Positions 48,727-61,690 of a DNA stretch of 64,000 nucleotides are shown here, piece after piece. Position numbers and translations under genes: made by a program. This stretch comes from Noviherbaspirillum saxi (GTDB taxonomy: Bacteria; Pseudomonadota; Gammaproteobacteria; Burkholderiales; Burkholderiaceae_D), in contig NZ_QYUO01000001.1 in assembly GCF_003591035.1 (NCBI RefSeq), positions 186,001 through 250,000 on the forward strand. The letters run 5' to 3'. The notes beneath the pieces are model-generated. The model worked only from the letters and a program-made list of their open reading frames with translations. It made no database searches and was not told the DNA's origin. Positions within the stretch are counted from its first letter, which is position 1, and the number at the start of each line of letters is the position of its first letter.

Positions 48727-49107
48727 TCAGTCTTCGCGCTTGCGACTCAGCTGTTTGAGTTCGGTGTACTTTTTTGCAGAACCATAGGACTGCGCGACCG
48801 GATATTTCTCGGCATTCTTTTTGATTTTGTTTTCGGCGGCCTGCAACAGATCGATGCCGCCTTCGCCAGCGATAAGTAACAGGTACAACAGCACGTCCGC
48901 GCATTCGTCGGCCAGTTTTTCCTGAAACGCCGGATCCGACGCAAGCTGTCCCAGCATTGCATCGGATTTCCATTGCGTCAGTTCAAGCAATTCCGCCGAT
49001 TCGAGGTTGAGCGAAATGATCAAGTCCTTCAAGGTATGAAACTGTTGCCAGTTGCGCTCGTCGCGAAAACGGATAAGCAGCTGATGAATGGAGGCGAGGT
49101 CGGCCAT
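48727..49107 (-). CDS. MazG-like nucleotide pyrophosphohydrolase
   Basis: The 126-aa protein is an all-alpha NTP pyrophosphatase of the MazG/RS21-C6 type. The metal-binding helices carry ESAELLELTQW and DECADVLLYLLLIAGEGGID (EExxE-x-ExxD style). The family cleaves noncanonical nucleotides. I start at the ATG at 49107 (MADLASIHQLL), with AGGA upstream; a longer frame to 49212 lacks support. The neighbouring alpha/beta hydrolase gene lies 105 bp upstream on the same strand. Confidence 0.88.
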   Translation of the reverse strand: MADLASIHQLLIRFRDERNWQQFHTLKDLIISLNLESAELLELTQWKSDAMLGQLASDPAFQEKLADECADVLLYLLLIAGEGGIDLLQAAENKIKKNAEKYPVAQSYGSAKKYTELKQLSRKRED

Positions 49108-49212
49108 GTGGGAGTTCCTGGAGAATAGTCGGCGTTTGCAAGTGTGCCTTGCTTTGCCGGTGTATGCCAGGTTCAGAACAGTCGAGCTTAGTGCGATGAG
49201 CTTGCGTATCAA

Positions 49213-50148
49213 TCACGCCGGCTTCGGCGCCCATCCAAACAATTCCTTGAACGCCTTCCGGTATTCTGCGGCGCCGATGCGCATGCTGTTGTTGTGGGTG
49301 CCGCCTTCGATTAGCAGCAAACGCTTTTTTCCGGCCGCCGCTTCGTACAATTTTTCGCTGAAGCGTGAAGGCACATAACGGTCCTTCGAGCCGTGCACGA
49401 TCAGCACTGGCAAATCGATGCGCGCAATCTTGTTCACCGAATCGAATTTCTGCGATAGCAGCAGTTGCAGAGGCAACCATGGATAAGTCAGCGAGCGCGC
49501 AATATCGAGCAGCGAGGTGAACGAGGATTCGACAATCAAGCCATGCGCCGCCGGCAACGCGGCTTTGCCGACGGCATCGCTGCTTCCAGTCTGCCGAAGA
49601 TTCGCCGCCAGGTCGATTGCAATCGCGCCGCCGAGCGAATGGCCATAGATAAGGCGCTTGGATGGATCGGGCTGCAGAGTCGTCAAATGTTTCCAGGCGA
49701 TGTGGGCATCTTCGTAGACCGTATGCTCCGATGGCAGATCGCCATCGCTTTTCCCAAAACCGCGATAGTCGACTGCAAGCACCGAAAAGCCGAAAGCATG
49801 CAATTGCTCGATCCGGAATAATTGCCCGGTCAAATTCCAGCGTGCGCCATGCAGGTACAGCACGGCGGGCGCATCCGGGTCGGCTGCCGGCCACCACCAG
49901 GTGTGCAGATGCTGGGTCTTGTCTTTCGCTTGCACCGGCAGCTTGGCTTCGGTGATCCCGTCCGGCATGCCGCTGTACCAGCTGGGGGTGCCGGGTTCGA
50001 CACGGAATGTGAGTTCACGCTCCTTTTCTACCAGTTGGCCGCAGCCTGCGGCTGCAAGCACCATTACCAGCCCGGATGCGGCCGCAACAGACAGCGTGCG
50101 GCGACGCAGGAATTGAGCGAATGTTGAAACAAAAGAATGCAGATTCAT
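49213..50148 (-). CDS. Lipoprotein alpha/beta hydrolase
   Basis: The 311-aa protein is an alpha/beta hydrolase with a lipobox (VLAAAGCGQ, Cys36). The catalytic Ser lies in LIYGHSLGGAIAIDLA. The oxyanion region is VLYLHGARWN, VDYRGFGKSDGDLP is the typical second strand, the Asp is in VLIVHGSKDRYVP, and the His near GGTHNNS. Members with this build are often esterases or thioesterases. Its substrate is unknown. It is probably membrane anchored on the periplasmic side. Confidence 0.88.
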   Translation of the reverse strand: MNLHSFVSTFAQFLRRRTLSVAAASGLVMVLAAAGCGQLVEKERELTFRVEPGTPSWYSGMPDGITEAKLPVQAKDKTQHLHTWWWPAADPDAPAVLYLHGARWNLTGQLFRIEQLHAFGFSVLAVDYRGFGKSDGDLPSEHTVYEDAHIAWKHLTTLQPDPSKRLIYGHSLGGAIAIDLAANLRQTGSSDAVGKAALPAAHGLIVESSFTSLLDIARSLTYPWLPLQLLLSQKFDSVNKIARIDLPVLIVHGSKDRYVPSRFSEKLYEAAAGKKRLLLIEGGTHNNSMRIGAAEYRKAFKELFGWAPKPA

Positions 50149-50176
50149 GGGCGCAAGAAGGAGATGGTTGCCTGCT

Positions 50177-50338
50177 TAGGAACGTGCACGAAATAATTTC
50201 CCGATTTGGTTCACGTCTGACGGGCGCGCTGCAGCGTTGCTCGGCGTCGCCATAGCTCGCTATGACTCCTTCTCGCGCCTTGCAGCGCATCCCGTCAGAC
50301 GCGTCCAAATCGGTAACTTATTCCGTACACGTTCCTTA
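50177..50338. repeat. Long imperfect palindromic element (about 160 bp)
   Basis: The outer arms TTAGGAACGTGCACGAAATAA and its approximate complement at 50316-50338 pair closely. The inner parts (ATTTGG/CCAAAT, GTCTGACGGG/CCCGTCAGAC, GCTGCAGCG/CGCTGCAAG-type) also match. The whole element therefore folds into one long hairpin. It sits between the lipoprotein hydrolase and cupin genes. It has the appearance of a dispersed intergenic repeat. Confidence 0.75.
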
Positions 50339-50410
50339 TCGGAGCATGCAACTCGGAAATGATTCGAGAAGATAAGACTTATCGCGCAGCAAAACGTTCT
50401 GCGCAAGCCG

Positions 50411-50890
50411 TCAGGCGTGCGGATGCTTGTGAATGGGGTCAACCCAGTGCACTTCTTCCGGCTCTTCCACTGCGGCGATGTCGAGGTTGATCACCACCGC
50501 TTCATTGTCGCTGCGCACCACCACGCATTCGAGCGGTTCTTGCTGGCTGGCGTTGATTTCCTGATGCGGCACATAAGGCGGTACATAAATGAAGTCGCCC
50601 GGCCCGGCTTCGGCAGTGAACTCGAGCTGATTGCCCCAGCGCATGCGTGCATGTCCGTGCACCACGTAAATCACGCTTTCCAGTGCGCCGTGATGATGGG
50701 CGCCGGTCTTGGCATTGGGATGGATGGTCACGGTGCCGGCCCATAATTTCTGCGCGCCGACGCGGGCGTAATTGATCGCCGCCGCGCGGTTCATGCCGGG
50801 CGTCTGCGGCGTATTGGTGTCGAGGTTGTCGCCGTGCACCACCCGTACGCCGTTTTCACGCCAGTCCGTCTGGCCTGTCGTTTCGTTCAT
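50411..50890 (-). CDS. Cupin-domain protein
   Basis: The 159-aa protein has the two cupin motifs: motif 1 TGAHHHGALESVIYVVHG with three His and Glu metal ligands, and motif 2 PGDFIYVPPYVPHQEINA. GGAGG precedes the ATG at 50890. It is encoded 60 bp after the fatty acyl-CoA reductase gene on the same strand, so it may be part of the same transcript. The function, whether isomerase, dioxygenase or sensor, is not told by the sequence. Confidence 0.9.
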   Translation of the reverse strand: MNETTGQTDWRENGVRVVHGDNLDTNTPQTPGMNRAAAINYARVGAQKLWAGTVTIHPNAKTGAHHHGALESVIYVVHGHARMRWGNQLEFTAEAGPGDFIYVPPYVPHQEINASQQEPLECVVVRSDNEAVVINLDIAAVEEPEEVHWVDPIHKHPHA

Positions 50891-50950
50891 GGCTTCCTCC
50901 GATCGGATGACACATGATACGACGACGGCCATAGAACTGCTGATACGCTG

Positions 50951-52510
50951 TTAACCGGCCGCCGCCTCCGTTGTAACCGGGGTTTCCTCCACCACGGCCG
51001 GTGGCGTGGTCACTGCCGTTTTGGTACGACGTAACGCATAGCGGTTCAGCCCCGCCATATGGACGCGACACAGATAGTCTTCCCAGCCTATCGTTGCCGG
51101 ATCGACTGGAAACAGGACATCGCCTTCCACGCCGAAGCGCTGCGCCAGCGCCAGCAGCTTGCGATTGTGAAAACGATACCTTGGCTGGGTATAAAACGAA
51201 AACGTCAGCGCCAGCATCCGGGTCGTGCGCACGGCTTCCAGCGCAGCCGATTCCCGACGCGCTCCAGTCAGCGCTCGCACAGTGCGCCATGTACCGGTGC
51301 CGAAGCGTATCGCGGCCAGTATCAACCGAAAGAGGCGATGGTGCACGACCCGGAAATCATGCGTCGGCTCGCGATAGAACAGTTTGTCGTAGCGGCGCCA
51401 GTTGCGTTTCGATTCCTGTTCCAGCAGCCCGATTACTTCACCCAGGCGCACCGGATTGCTCGAACCGCTGCAGCATTGATATATCCGATGCGCGCCCGGC
51501 ACCTGCAATGCTTCGGCCGTGGCCAGCACGATGCTGTTGGCGACCAGGTCGGCCGGAATGATGTCGATGATTTCATTGGGCTGGGCCGGAAAGAAGCGTG
51601 TTTTGCCGCGTGCGTAAGCGAGGATGATGGCATCGGCGACTTTCACGCCTTCTATCCAGCCGGGCACCGGTTCCTGCAACGTGCTTTCGATGATGGCCGG
51701 GCGCACGATGGTCAGCGTGCGCCCTTGCATGCCCTGTATCGCAATTTGTTCGCCCAGCCACTTGGTAAAGGTGTAAGTGTCGTTCCAGCCGTAACGGTTT
51801 GCCGCGCGTATGCCCAGGTCCGTCAGCTTGCGTTCCTCTTGTAGCGGATCGAGCCCGGCATTCTTGATGCGGGCGATCTTTTGCGACAGCGCGCGGTACA
51901 GCCCTCCAACATCGTAGTGGCCGTCGCGATGACGCGGAATGGCAGCGCCCGCCGGCGCCACCATTTCTTCATGCATGTCGCCCCGGTGAAAGCCGTTGAC
52001 ATAGCAAGTCGATACCTGGATCAGCGGTGCATCGGCCGCGCGCGCCAGTGCCGTCAGGTGATGCAGGCTGAGCGTATTGATGCGCAAGGCGGCGTCGAGC
52101 GGTTCGCGAAAGTTGACGCTGGCCGCTGCGTTGATGATGACGTCGACTTTGCCCGCGAGTTCGATGAAGCGCGAAGCCGGTAGACCGAAGCCGGCTTCCG
52201 TGATTTCGCAGCCCAAGCATTCGATCCGGTTGGCAAAAAAGCCGCGCAGCCAGTCCGGCCGTTCGCTGCGCAGGCGGTCGAAAATGGATGAACTGGCAAT
52301 TTCGCGTTCAAACCGTTCGTGTGCGCTCGCTGCGCTGCCGGTGCTACGGATCGGCAGGATCAGGCAACCGATATCCGGCACCGTGCGTATCAGTTTTTCC
52401 AGCACCACCTTGGCCAGGAAACCGGTGGCGCCGGTCAGCAGGATGCGTTTGCCGGCAAGACTTGCGCATACGCTCAATGGGCTACGCGCTGGCTGCATGG
52501 TCGATCTCAT
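50951..52510 (-). CDS. Fatty acyl-CoA reductase (NAD-binding-4/FAR type)
   Basis: The 519-aa protein is of the FAR family, which reduces fatty acyl-CoA to aldehyde or alcohol with NADPH. An extended-SDR domain opens with ILLTGATGFLAKVVLEKLI (residues about 22-40), and has the catalytic Tyr-Lys as YTFTKWLGE, plus RPAIIESTLQEPVPGWIEG. The C-terminal FAR domain continues to about residue 500, with an Ala/Thr-rich tail. GGAGG precedes the ATG at 52510, 14 bp after the DUF2156 gene. The product may be a wax or alkyl-lipid alcohol. Confidence 0.85.
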   Translation of the reverse strand: MRSTMQPARSPLSVCASLAGKRILLTGATGFLAKVVLEKLIRTVPDIGCLILPIRSTGSAASAHERFEREIASSSIFDRLRSERPDWLRGFFANRIECLGCEITEAGFGLPASRFIELAGKVDVIINAAASVNFREPLDAALRINTLSLHHLTALARAADAPLIQVSTCYVNGFHRGDMHEEMVAPAGAAIPRHRDGHYDVGGLYRALSQKIARIKNAGLDPLQEERKLTDLGIRAANRYGWNDTYTFTKWLGEQIAIQGMQGRTLTIVRPAIIESTLQEPVPGWIEGVKVADAIILAYARGKTRFFPAQPNEIIDIIPADLVANSIVLATAEALQVPGAHRIYQCCSGSSNPVRLGEVIGLLEQESKRNWRRYDKLFYREPTHDFRVVHHRLFRLILAAIRFGTGTWRTVRALTGARRESAALEAVRTTRMLALTFSFYTQPRYRFHNRKLLALAQRFGVEGDVLFPVDPATIGWEDYLCRVHMAGLNRYALRRTKTAVTTPPAVVEETPVTTEAAAG

Positions 52511-52524
52511 CAAGTCCTCCATGA

Positions 52525-53532
52525 TCAAAGGATGCGGGTCAGGCGGAACATCGCTGTCATCGCCAGCGCCGGCAATGCGCTGCGGTGCGCGCAATAGGTT
52601 TTTTCGACAGTGCCCTGGAAGCGCGACTTCGCGAATTCCAGCCCCTTGAAGTTGTAGAGAAAATCCATGCGTTCGCGGATAACCGACATCGTGCCGCGCA
52701 GCAGGCGCGACTCTTGCGGTTCGACGCTGCGGTCCATCATCAGCGGCACCAGACCAAGATCGATATAGGCAACACCTTCCGCCTTGAACACTTCCATCGC
52801 ATGCGCCATCAGCGCATACCACAAGCCTTGCTTGAAGTTGGCCGACGAGCGCGAAATGTTGGGAACATAACCGACCAGCTTGCCGTTCTGGTAAATCGGA
52901 TCGAAGAACACGAAGCCGACTGCTTCACCGCCATGGTAGGCATAGAAGTAACGGGTACCTTCGCGGTAATCGATCAGCATCGGACGGATCAGGAAGCGGA
53001 TTTCATTGTTCTTGCAGCGGCGCGTGCGTATCCACGCCTGCGAAATTTTTCTGACTTCCGGATCGAAGCCGCTCTCCCGGATTTCCAGCCCCTGGTTGCG
53101 CGCCTGGTTGATTGCGGTACGGATGATCTGCTTCTTGCCGCCGCGCAGCGACCAGTTGCCGAGATCGACCTTGGATTCGCTGCCGAACTGCGTGCCGTAG
53201 TAACGGTATCGATGATGCAAATGGTCGATCACCGGCTTGCTGACCTGTACGAAAACCGCATCGGAAAACGTCGCCAGAAAGTCGTCCAGCATCAATTCCT
53301 GGTGCTGCGGGTGACAGACCGGATCAGCCAGCACGAAGCGCATGCCCCAGTGCCGCGCATAGGCGATGTAACCGATGCCGGGTTTGTCGAAGTAACTCAT
53401 GTCGGGCTGCAGCGTCGAAAACGACATGGAATGCGAGCCGAATTGCTTGAGGCAGGCAATGCGGCGTGCCATGTCGAGATGCGCAACGCCGGCGGCGATA
53501 GGATGATCGAGTACAAATGCGTGATCGGACAA
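52525..53532 (-). CDS. DUF2156 (phosphatidylglycerol lysyltransferase-like) protein
   Basis: The 335-aa protein has a GNAT-like DUF2156 domain, the type found in MprF/LysX C-terminal domains. It shows MRFVLADPVCHPQHQELMLD, NARNQGLEIRESGFDPE-like residues around SKVDLGNWSLRGGKKQIIRT, GFVFFDPIYQNGKLVGYVPN and MEVFKAEGVAYIDLGLVPLM. It lacks the usual membrane N-terminal domain of MprF. The start is a TTG at 53532 with GGAG upstream; this is a non-standard start. It likely transfers an acyl or aminoacyl group to a lipid. Confidence 0.8.
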   Translation of the reverse strand: MSDHAFVLDHPIAAGVAHLDMARRIACLKQFGSHSMSFSTLQPDMSYFDKPGIGYIAYARHWGMRFVLADPVCHPQHQELMLDDFLATFSDAVFVQVSKPVIDHLHHRYRYYGTQFGSESKVDLGNWSLRGGKKQIIRTAINQARNQGLEIRESGFDPEVRKISQAWIRTRRCKNNEIRFLIRPMLIDYREGTRYFYAYHGGEAVGFVFFDPIYQNGKLVGYVPNISRSSANFKQGLWYALMAHAMEVFKAEGVAYIDLGLVPLMMDRSVEPQESRLLRGTMSVIRERMDFLYNFKGLEFAKSRFQGTVEKTYCAHRSALPALAMTAMFRLTRIL

Positions 53533-53601
53533 TTCAGGCTCCCGTAGCGAGCAGGATAGAACGTTGGATGACGGACAAGCAGCGCTTCCGTGTTGCGGCG
53601 A

Positions 53602-54249
53602 TCAAAGGGCTTTCTTGCCCAGCACCGACCAATAGCAATCCAGCAGCATCAACCGATAATGTTTTTGCTCGCGTACCTGCAAGCCCAGTTTTTTCATCGA
53701 CTCCGGATAGTTGTAAATCCGGTGCAGCGCATTGCCGGCCAGCAGACAAAAGAACAGTACCGCGCCGTACCAGTACGCTGTCTTCAACATGCGCGAAAAC
53801 ACATTCCCGCTGGGGAAGGCAAAGTCGCCGACCACCACATCCGCGCCCGGCTTGCCGAGCCGGATCAAATGTTCCAGCACCTGCACCATCCTGTCTTCAT
53901 GAAAGACGTTGAGGAAAAAATTAGCGACCACCATGTCGTACTGTTCGTATTCCTGTACCTGCATGATGTCGCTGTGCAGATGGTGAATGCGGATGCCGAC
54001 GTTTTCCCGTTCCAGATTCGCCTGAAATTTTTTGAGCATGGTTTCCGACAAGTCGACGACCGTCACCTCGGCGCCGAGCCGTGCCGCATGCACCGCATCC
54101 ATGCCATGCCCGACACCAGCGAACAGCACCTTGTCGCCGGGCTTCAAACGGTCCAGCATCGCCACCTTGCAGCGGTGGATGGACTTGCCGCTATAGACGG
54201 TGCTCAACCAGTCATAGATCGGGCCGACCAATTTGTATTTGTCTCGCAT
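53602..54249 (-). CDS. Class I SAM-dependent methyltransferase
   Basis: The 215-aa protein is a class I methyltransferase with the motif I-like VLFAGVGHGMDAVHAARLGA and VVDLSETMLKKF. Motif IV-like region is YDMVVANFFLNVF. A hydrophobic segment near residues 160-185 (YWYGAVLFFCLLAGNALHRI) suggests a membrane-associated substrate. GGAGGAG lies 7 nt before an ATG at 54249; an earlier ATG at 54276 is also possible. It is the first of a minus-strand set with the DUF2156 and fatty acyl-CoA reductase genes, so lipid methylation is plausible. Confidence 0.85.
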   Translation of the reverse strand: MRDKYKLVGPIYDWLSTVYSGKSIHRCKVAMLDRLKPGDKVLFAGVGHGMDAVHAARLGAEVTVVDLSETMLKKFQANLERENVGIRIHHLHSDIMQVQEYEQYDMVVANFFLNVFHEDRMVQVLEHLIRLGKPGADVVVGDFAFPSGNVFSRMLKTAYWYGAVLFFCLLAGNALHRIYNYPESMKKLGLQVREQKHYRLMLLDCYWSVLGKKAL

Positions 54250-54531
54250 TGCCTGCTCCTCCGGAGTCTTTTGCATGAATGTCGGTTGCGGCCTGATCGC
54301 GGTCGACAGGCGGCTTGACGAGCATGTAGCTTACGTTGAGTGTCGGGTGGTCGGCGTCGTTGGTGGTTGGCATCGCGAGCCAAATACCTGACCGTATGAG
54401 TCAGCTGCGTGCCCGATGCATGAAAATATTTCTGTGTCGCAAAGACGTTTGCGGCACGTCATGGCAAGGTCGGTTTTTCACTACAATCCATAGAGATATC
54501 CATAGAGATCAACCGACGAAGGAGGCCCTGC

Positions 54532-55260
54532 ATGCGCTATGAACTGTATTATTGGCCCGGCATACAAGGGCGCGGCGAATTTGTCCGGCTGGCGCTGGAA
54601 GAAGCCGGCGCCAATTATGTCGATGTCGCGCGCCGCTCGGAACGCAGCGGCATGGGCATGGCGGCGATGATGCGATTGATGGAAAGTCCCGAACTCGCAC
54701 GCCTACCGTTTGCACCGCCTTTCCTGAAAGCCGGCAGGCAAGTGATCGGGCAAACCGCCAACATCCTGCTCTTCCTCGGGCCGCGGCTGGAGCTGGTGCC
54801 CAAGGGCGAGGCAGCGCGACTCTGGGTACATCAATTGCAACTGACGATCGCGGACCTGGTGACCGAAGCGCACGACAGCCATCATCCGATCGGCAACGGA
54901 CTGTATTACGAAGAACAAAAGCCCGAAGCGCGCCGCCGCGCGGAAGACTTTACGCAGGCACGGATACCCAAGTTTCTTGATTATTTTGAAACCCTGCTGC
55001 AGCGTAATCCCGATGGCGATGCCTGGCTGGTCGGCGATACGCTGAGTTATGTCGACCTGTCGATGTTTCAGGTGATCGCCGGATTGCGTTATGCCTTTCC
55101 CAAGACCATGAAGCGGCTAGAACCGGACTATCCTTTACTGGTCGCCTTGCATGATCGCGTTGTCGCGCGCCCAAGGATCAAGGCATATCTGAAATCCAAG
55201 CGGCGCATACCATTCAATAATGAGGGGATCTTTCGCGCCTACAAGGAACTTGATCGCTGA
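54532..55260 (+). CDS. Glutathione S-transferase family protein
   Basis: The 242-aa protein is a GST with an N-terminal thioredoxin-like domain (LYYWPGIQGRGEFVRLALEE, FLKAGRQVIGQTANILLFLG) and a helical C-terminal domain with a substantial insert (SHHPIGNGLYYEEQKPE). The C-terminus is YKELDR. GAAGGAGG lies 7 nt upstream of the ATG. It is divergent from the methyltransferase gene set. The substrate is unknown. Confidence 0.9.
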   Translation: MRYELYYWPGIQGRGEFVRLALEEAGANYVDVARRSERSGMGMAAMMRLMESPELARLPFAPPFLKAGRQVIGQTANILLFLGPRLELVPKGEAARLWVHQLQLTIADLVTEAHDSHHPIGNGLYYEEQKPEARRRAEDFTQARIPKFLDYFETLLQRNPDGDAWLVGDTLSYVDLSMFQVIAGLRYAFPKTMKRLEPDYPLLVALHDRVVARPRIKAYLKSKRRIPFNNEGIFRAYKELDR

Positions 55261-55373
55261 CCCTGTGTGCCACAGCGGGTAAAATGGCGTCCCATGACCA
55301 GGTTCCACATCGATCGCCAAGCGACCCGCCTCGCCCGCTGCTTCATGCGTCAACATGCCACACACCGGCCGAC

Positions 55374-59528
<4,155 letters not shown>

Positions 59529-59565
59529 ATCGGGTGTAAGTGTACGGGACGAACAGATATATCGA

Positions 59566-59607
59566 CTCCCTTCTCCCGCAAGCGGGAGAAGGGCCGGGGA
59601 TGAGGGC
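59566..59607 (+). repeat. C/G-rich intergenic repeat, copy 1
   Basis: The motif has an internal dyad (CTCCCGCAAGCGGGAG) and a GGGATGAGGG tail. It matches copy 2 in inverted orientation about 85 bp downstream. Confidence 0.6.
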
Positions 59608-59690
59608 GATTGCCAAGTGATTGAACGTTTGCCTATAAATCAAATGAAAGACGGGGATTAAAGATATATGTGAACGCAAGTACTCTTGCT

Positions 59691-59736
59691 AACACCCTCA
59701 CCCCCGCCCCTCTCCCGCTTGCGGGCGAGGGGAGAA
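59691..59736 (-). repeat. C/G-rich intergenic repeat, copy 2 (inverted)
   Basis: It begins AACACCCTCACCCCCGCC and carries the dyad CTCCCGCTTGCGGGCGAG. Together with copy 1 it can pair into a larger hairpin between the SNF2 and metallophosphoesterase genes. Confidence 0.6.
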
Positions 59737-59845
59737 AACAACATCTTGCTGAAATGTCTTTGCCGATCAACTTATCCCGAAAAGCAGTGAGGCAGCGTTC
59801 AGGAAACGCAAAATAAGTTAGCCAACCACACATCACTCCGCCCGT

Positions 59846-60631
59846 CTAAACCTCCACCACCAAACGCGCATTAAACAGCGCATTCTCCCACTCGATTTCC
59901 TCCACCGATCCCGCCGCACGCCGATTGAGCGCATAGCCTCGCGGATTGGCAACCACACGCGTGCCCGCAATCGTGTAGTCGAAGCTATCATGTACATGCC
60001 CATGAATCCATAGCGCCGCCTTTCCCATCAACTCCGTCAGGTCGCTGACAAAAGCCGCATTCAATGGCGAGCCGGCAAAGCGCGGGTGTACTGATTGCGG
60101 ATGCGGGCCATGGTGAGTCACCACCACGGTCGGTCCGTCGAAGACTTCGTCCAGCTTTGCACTCAGCCATGCCCGCGATTGCCGGTGCATCCGCAATGCA
60201 TCGGCGGCACTGAAACTGCCTTCATGCGTGGAAATCAGTCGATGGTCGTACAGGATCTTTTCTGCTTCGGCCATCGCCAGCTCCGGTCCGATGTCGCTGA
60301 ATAGATAATCGGTCCACAGGCAGCATCCGAGAAAGCGCACGCCGCTGATACGGGTTTCCTGGTTTTCCAGATAGCGTACGCTGCCATATGAAGCGGATTG
60401 CCGCAGCTTGCCGATCAGGTCAGGATAGTTTTCGTGATAAGCCTCGTGATTGCCGTTCACGTACACGACAGGCACTGGCCAATCGGCAAATGCCTCCAGT
60501 GCGCCGGCGCCATGATGAATATCGCCGGCGATCACCAGTACATCGGCATCGGTTGGTTCAATCACCCGATAACCGGGAAACTGCTGCTGCAATATATCGA
60601 GATGCAAGTCGGAAGCGAATTGAATTTTCAT
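59846..60631 (-). CDS. Metallophosphoesterase
   Basis: The 261-aa enzyme is a calcineurin-like phosphoesterase. The metal-site motifs are DLHLD near residue 8, the GDIHHG motif (about residue 37), NGNHE (about 61), THHGPHPQSVHP and WIHGHVHDSFD. The ATG at 60631 starts directly before the first motif (MKIQFASDLHLD). It is the last gene of the minus-strand operon that begins with the SPFH protein. Substrate unknown. Confidence 0.9.
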   Translation of the reverse strand: MKIQFASDLHLDILQQQFPGYRVIEPTDADVLVIAGDIHHGAGALEAFADWPVPVVYVNGNHEAYHENYPDLIGKLRQSASYGSVRYLENQETRISGVRFLGCCLWTDYLFSDIGPELAMAEAEKILYDHRLISTHEGSFSAADALRMHRQSRAWLSAKLDEVFDGPTVVVTHHGPHPQSVHPRFAGSPLNAAFVSDLTELMGKAALWIHGHVHDSFDYTIAGTRVVANPRGYALNRRAAGSVEEIEWENALFNARLVVEV

Positions 60632-60678
60632 GGGCAAGATGCGTCGAAAAGCGGGTGGGTCAAGGTCAGACTGCAAGC

Positions 60679-61218
60679 TTACCGTATCAGCTTCAGCATG
60701 TCCTTGAAGCGTGGATGCGTCGAGTTGCGCATCCATTCAAACAGCACCATTTCCGTCGTCACCAGTTCCGCTCCGGCGGCCTTGGCACGCTCCAGTGCGA
60801 TGGTCTTGTTGAACGGTACGCGCGATCCGATCCCATCGGCCACCAGGCGCACGCGGCGCTGGCGTGCGCGCAGCCCCAGCACGGTTTGCAATACGCATAC
60901 ATGCGCTTCGCAACCGGCAATAATCAGGTCGCCGCGCTCTTCGCGCAGCAAGTCCATGAATGCCCGTTCGGCGCAGGCATCGAAATCGGTCTTTGCAATC
61001 ACGCTGTCGCAGAGCGCCCCTATCTCGGGCACATTCGGCCCCAGGCCGGATGGGCTTTGCGCGGTGCCGACGACCGGTACCGCGAGCAGCCTGGCGGTCT
61101 GCGCCAGACGCAGCGCATTCGCGACCACCGACGCGCTGTCGTGGATGGCCGGCATCAGGCGTTCCTGCAAATCGATGATGACTAAAGTGGCGCGGCTGGG
61201 ATCGCAAAGGCTGCTCAT
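60679..61218 (-). CDS. Isochorismatase-family hydrolase
   Basis: The 179-aa enzyme is a cysteine hydrolase of the isochorismatase superfamily. The catalytic Asp lies in LVIIDLQERLMPAIH, the Lys in DSVIAKTDFDACAERAF and the Cys in IAGCEAHVCVLQTVLGLRA. AGGTG precedes the ATG at 61218. It is 16 bp after the S-adenosylmethionine decarboxylase gene. Family members hydrolyse nicotinamide, amides or enol-ether substrates; this one is unassigned. Confidence 0.87.
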   Translation of the reverse strand: MSSLCDPSRATLVIIDLQERLMPAIHDSASVVANALRLAQTARLLAVPVVGTAQSPSGLGPNVPEIGALCDSVIAKTDFDACAERAFMDLLREERGDLIIAGCEAHVCVLQTVLGLRARQRRVRLVADGIGSRVPFNKTIALERAKAAGAELVTTEMVLFEWMRNSTHPRFKDMLKLIR

Positions 61219-61234
61219 TTTTTCACCTGCTGAA

Positions 61235-61690
61235 TTAGTTTCTTGGCGTACATGGAAAACAATGCGCGACCGTCTCCATTGCCCGTTCAATTCCGGCGTC
61301 AGACCGAGCGGCTTCATTCCCTGAAATTCCTTGCGGTCTGCCGCGCGCAATATGCTGGATTCTGGTCGACGTCGGTTTCAACGCGTCGACCATGATGTCG
61401 ACCGCCACCTCGGGCCGGGCGCTGCCGCACATGAAGACATCGGCGGCGGCAAAGCCCAGTTCAGGCCAGGTGTGTATCGATATATGCGATTCCGCCAGCA
61501 GTACGACGCCGGTGATGCCCTGGCCTTCGCCGAAGACATGGAAGTGGCTGTAGATGATGGTGGCGCCTGCCGCCACCGCGCTTTCGCGCAACAGCTTTTC
61601 AATGGCATCGGGATCAGATAATTGCGTGTCGTCGATGCCGTACAGATCGGCGATCAAGTGCATGCCCGAAGCCTGGTGCGTGCCTGTCAT
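61235..61690 (-). CDS. speD: S-adenosylmethionine decarboxylase proenzyme
   Basis: The 151-aa protein is a class-1B (small, prokaryotic) AdoMet decarboxylase. The self-cleavage site is the Ser of LLAESHISIHTWPE (about residues 65-78), with HTWPE and CGSARPEVAVD conserved. It makes decarboxylated AdoMet, the aminopropyl donor for polyamines. The C-terminus carries about 30 residues beyond the usual end. The ATG overlaps the stop of the 55-aa gene (ATGA), so the two are coupled. No spermidine synthase is visible in the window. Confidence 0.92.
   Translation of the reverse strand: MTGTHQASGMHLIADLYGIDDTQLSDPDAIEKLLRESAVAAGATIIYSHFHVFGEGQGITGVVLLAESHISIHTWPELGFAAADVFMCGSARPEVAVDIMVDALKPTSTRIQHIARGRPQGISGNEAARSDAGIERAMETVAHCFPCTPRN

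Larger units (their letters stand above)
59529..59845. other. Intergenic gap with an inverted pair of C/G-rich repeats
   Basis: The 317-bp gap between the SNF2 gene and the metallophosphoesterase gene holds two repeat copies. One is at about 59566-59607 (CTTCTCCCGCAAGCGGGAG, GGATGAGGGCG). The other, in opposite orientation, is at about 59691-59736 (ACCCTCACCC, CTCTCCCGCTTGCGGGCGAG). No gene is visible between them. Confidence 0.65.
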
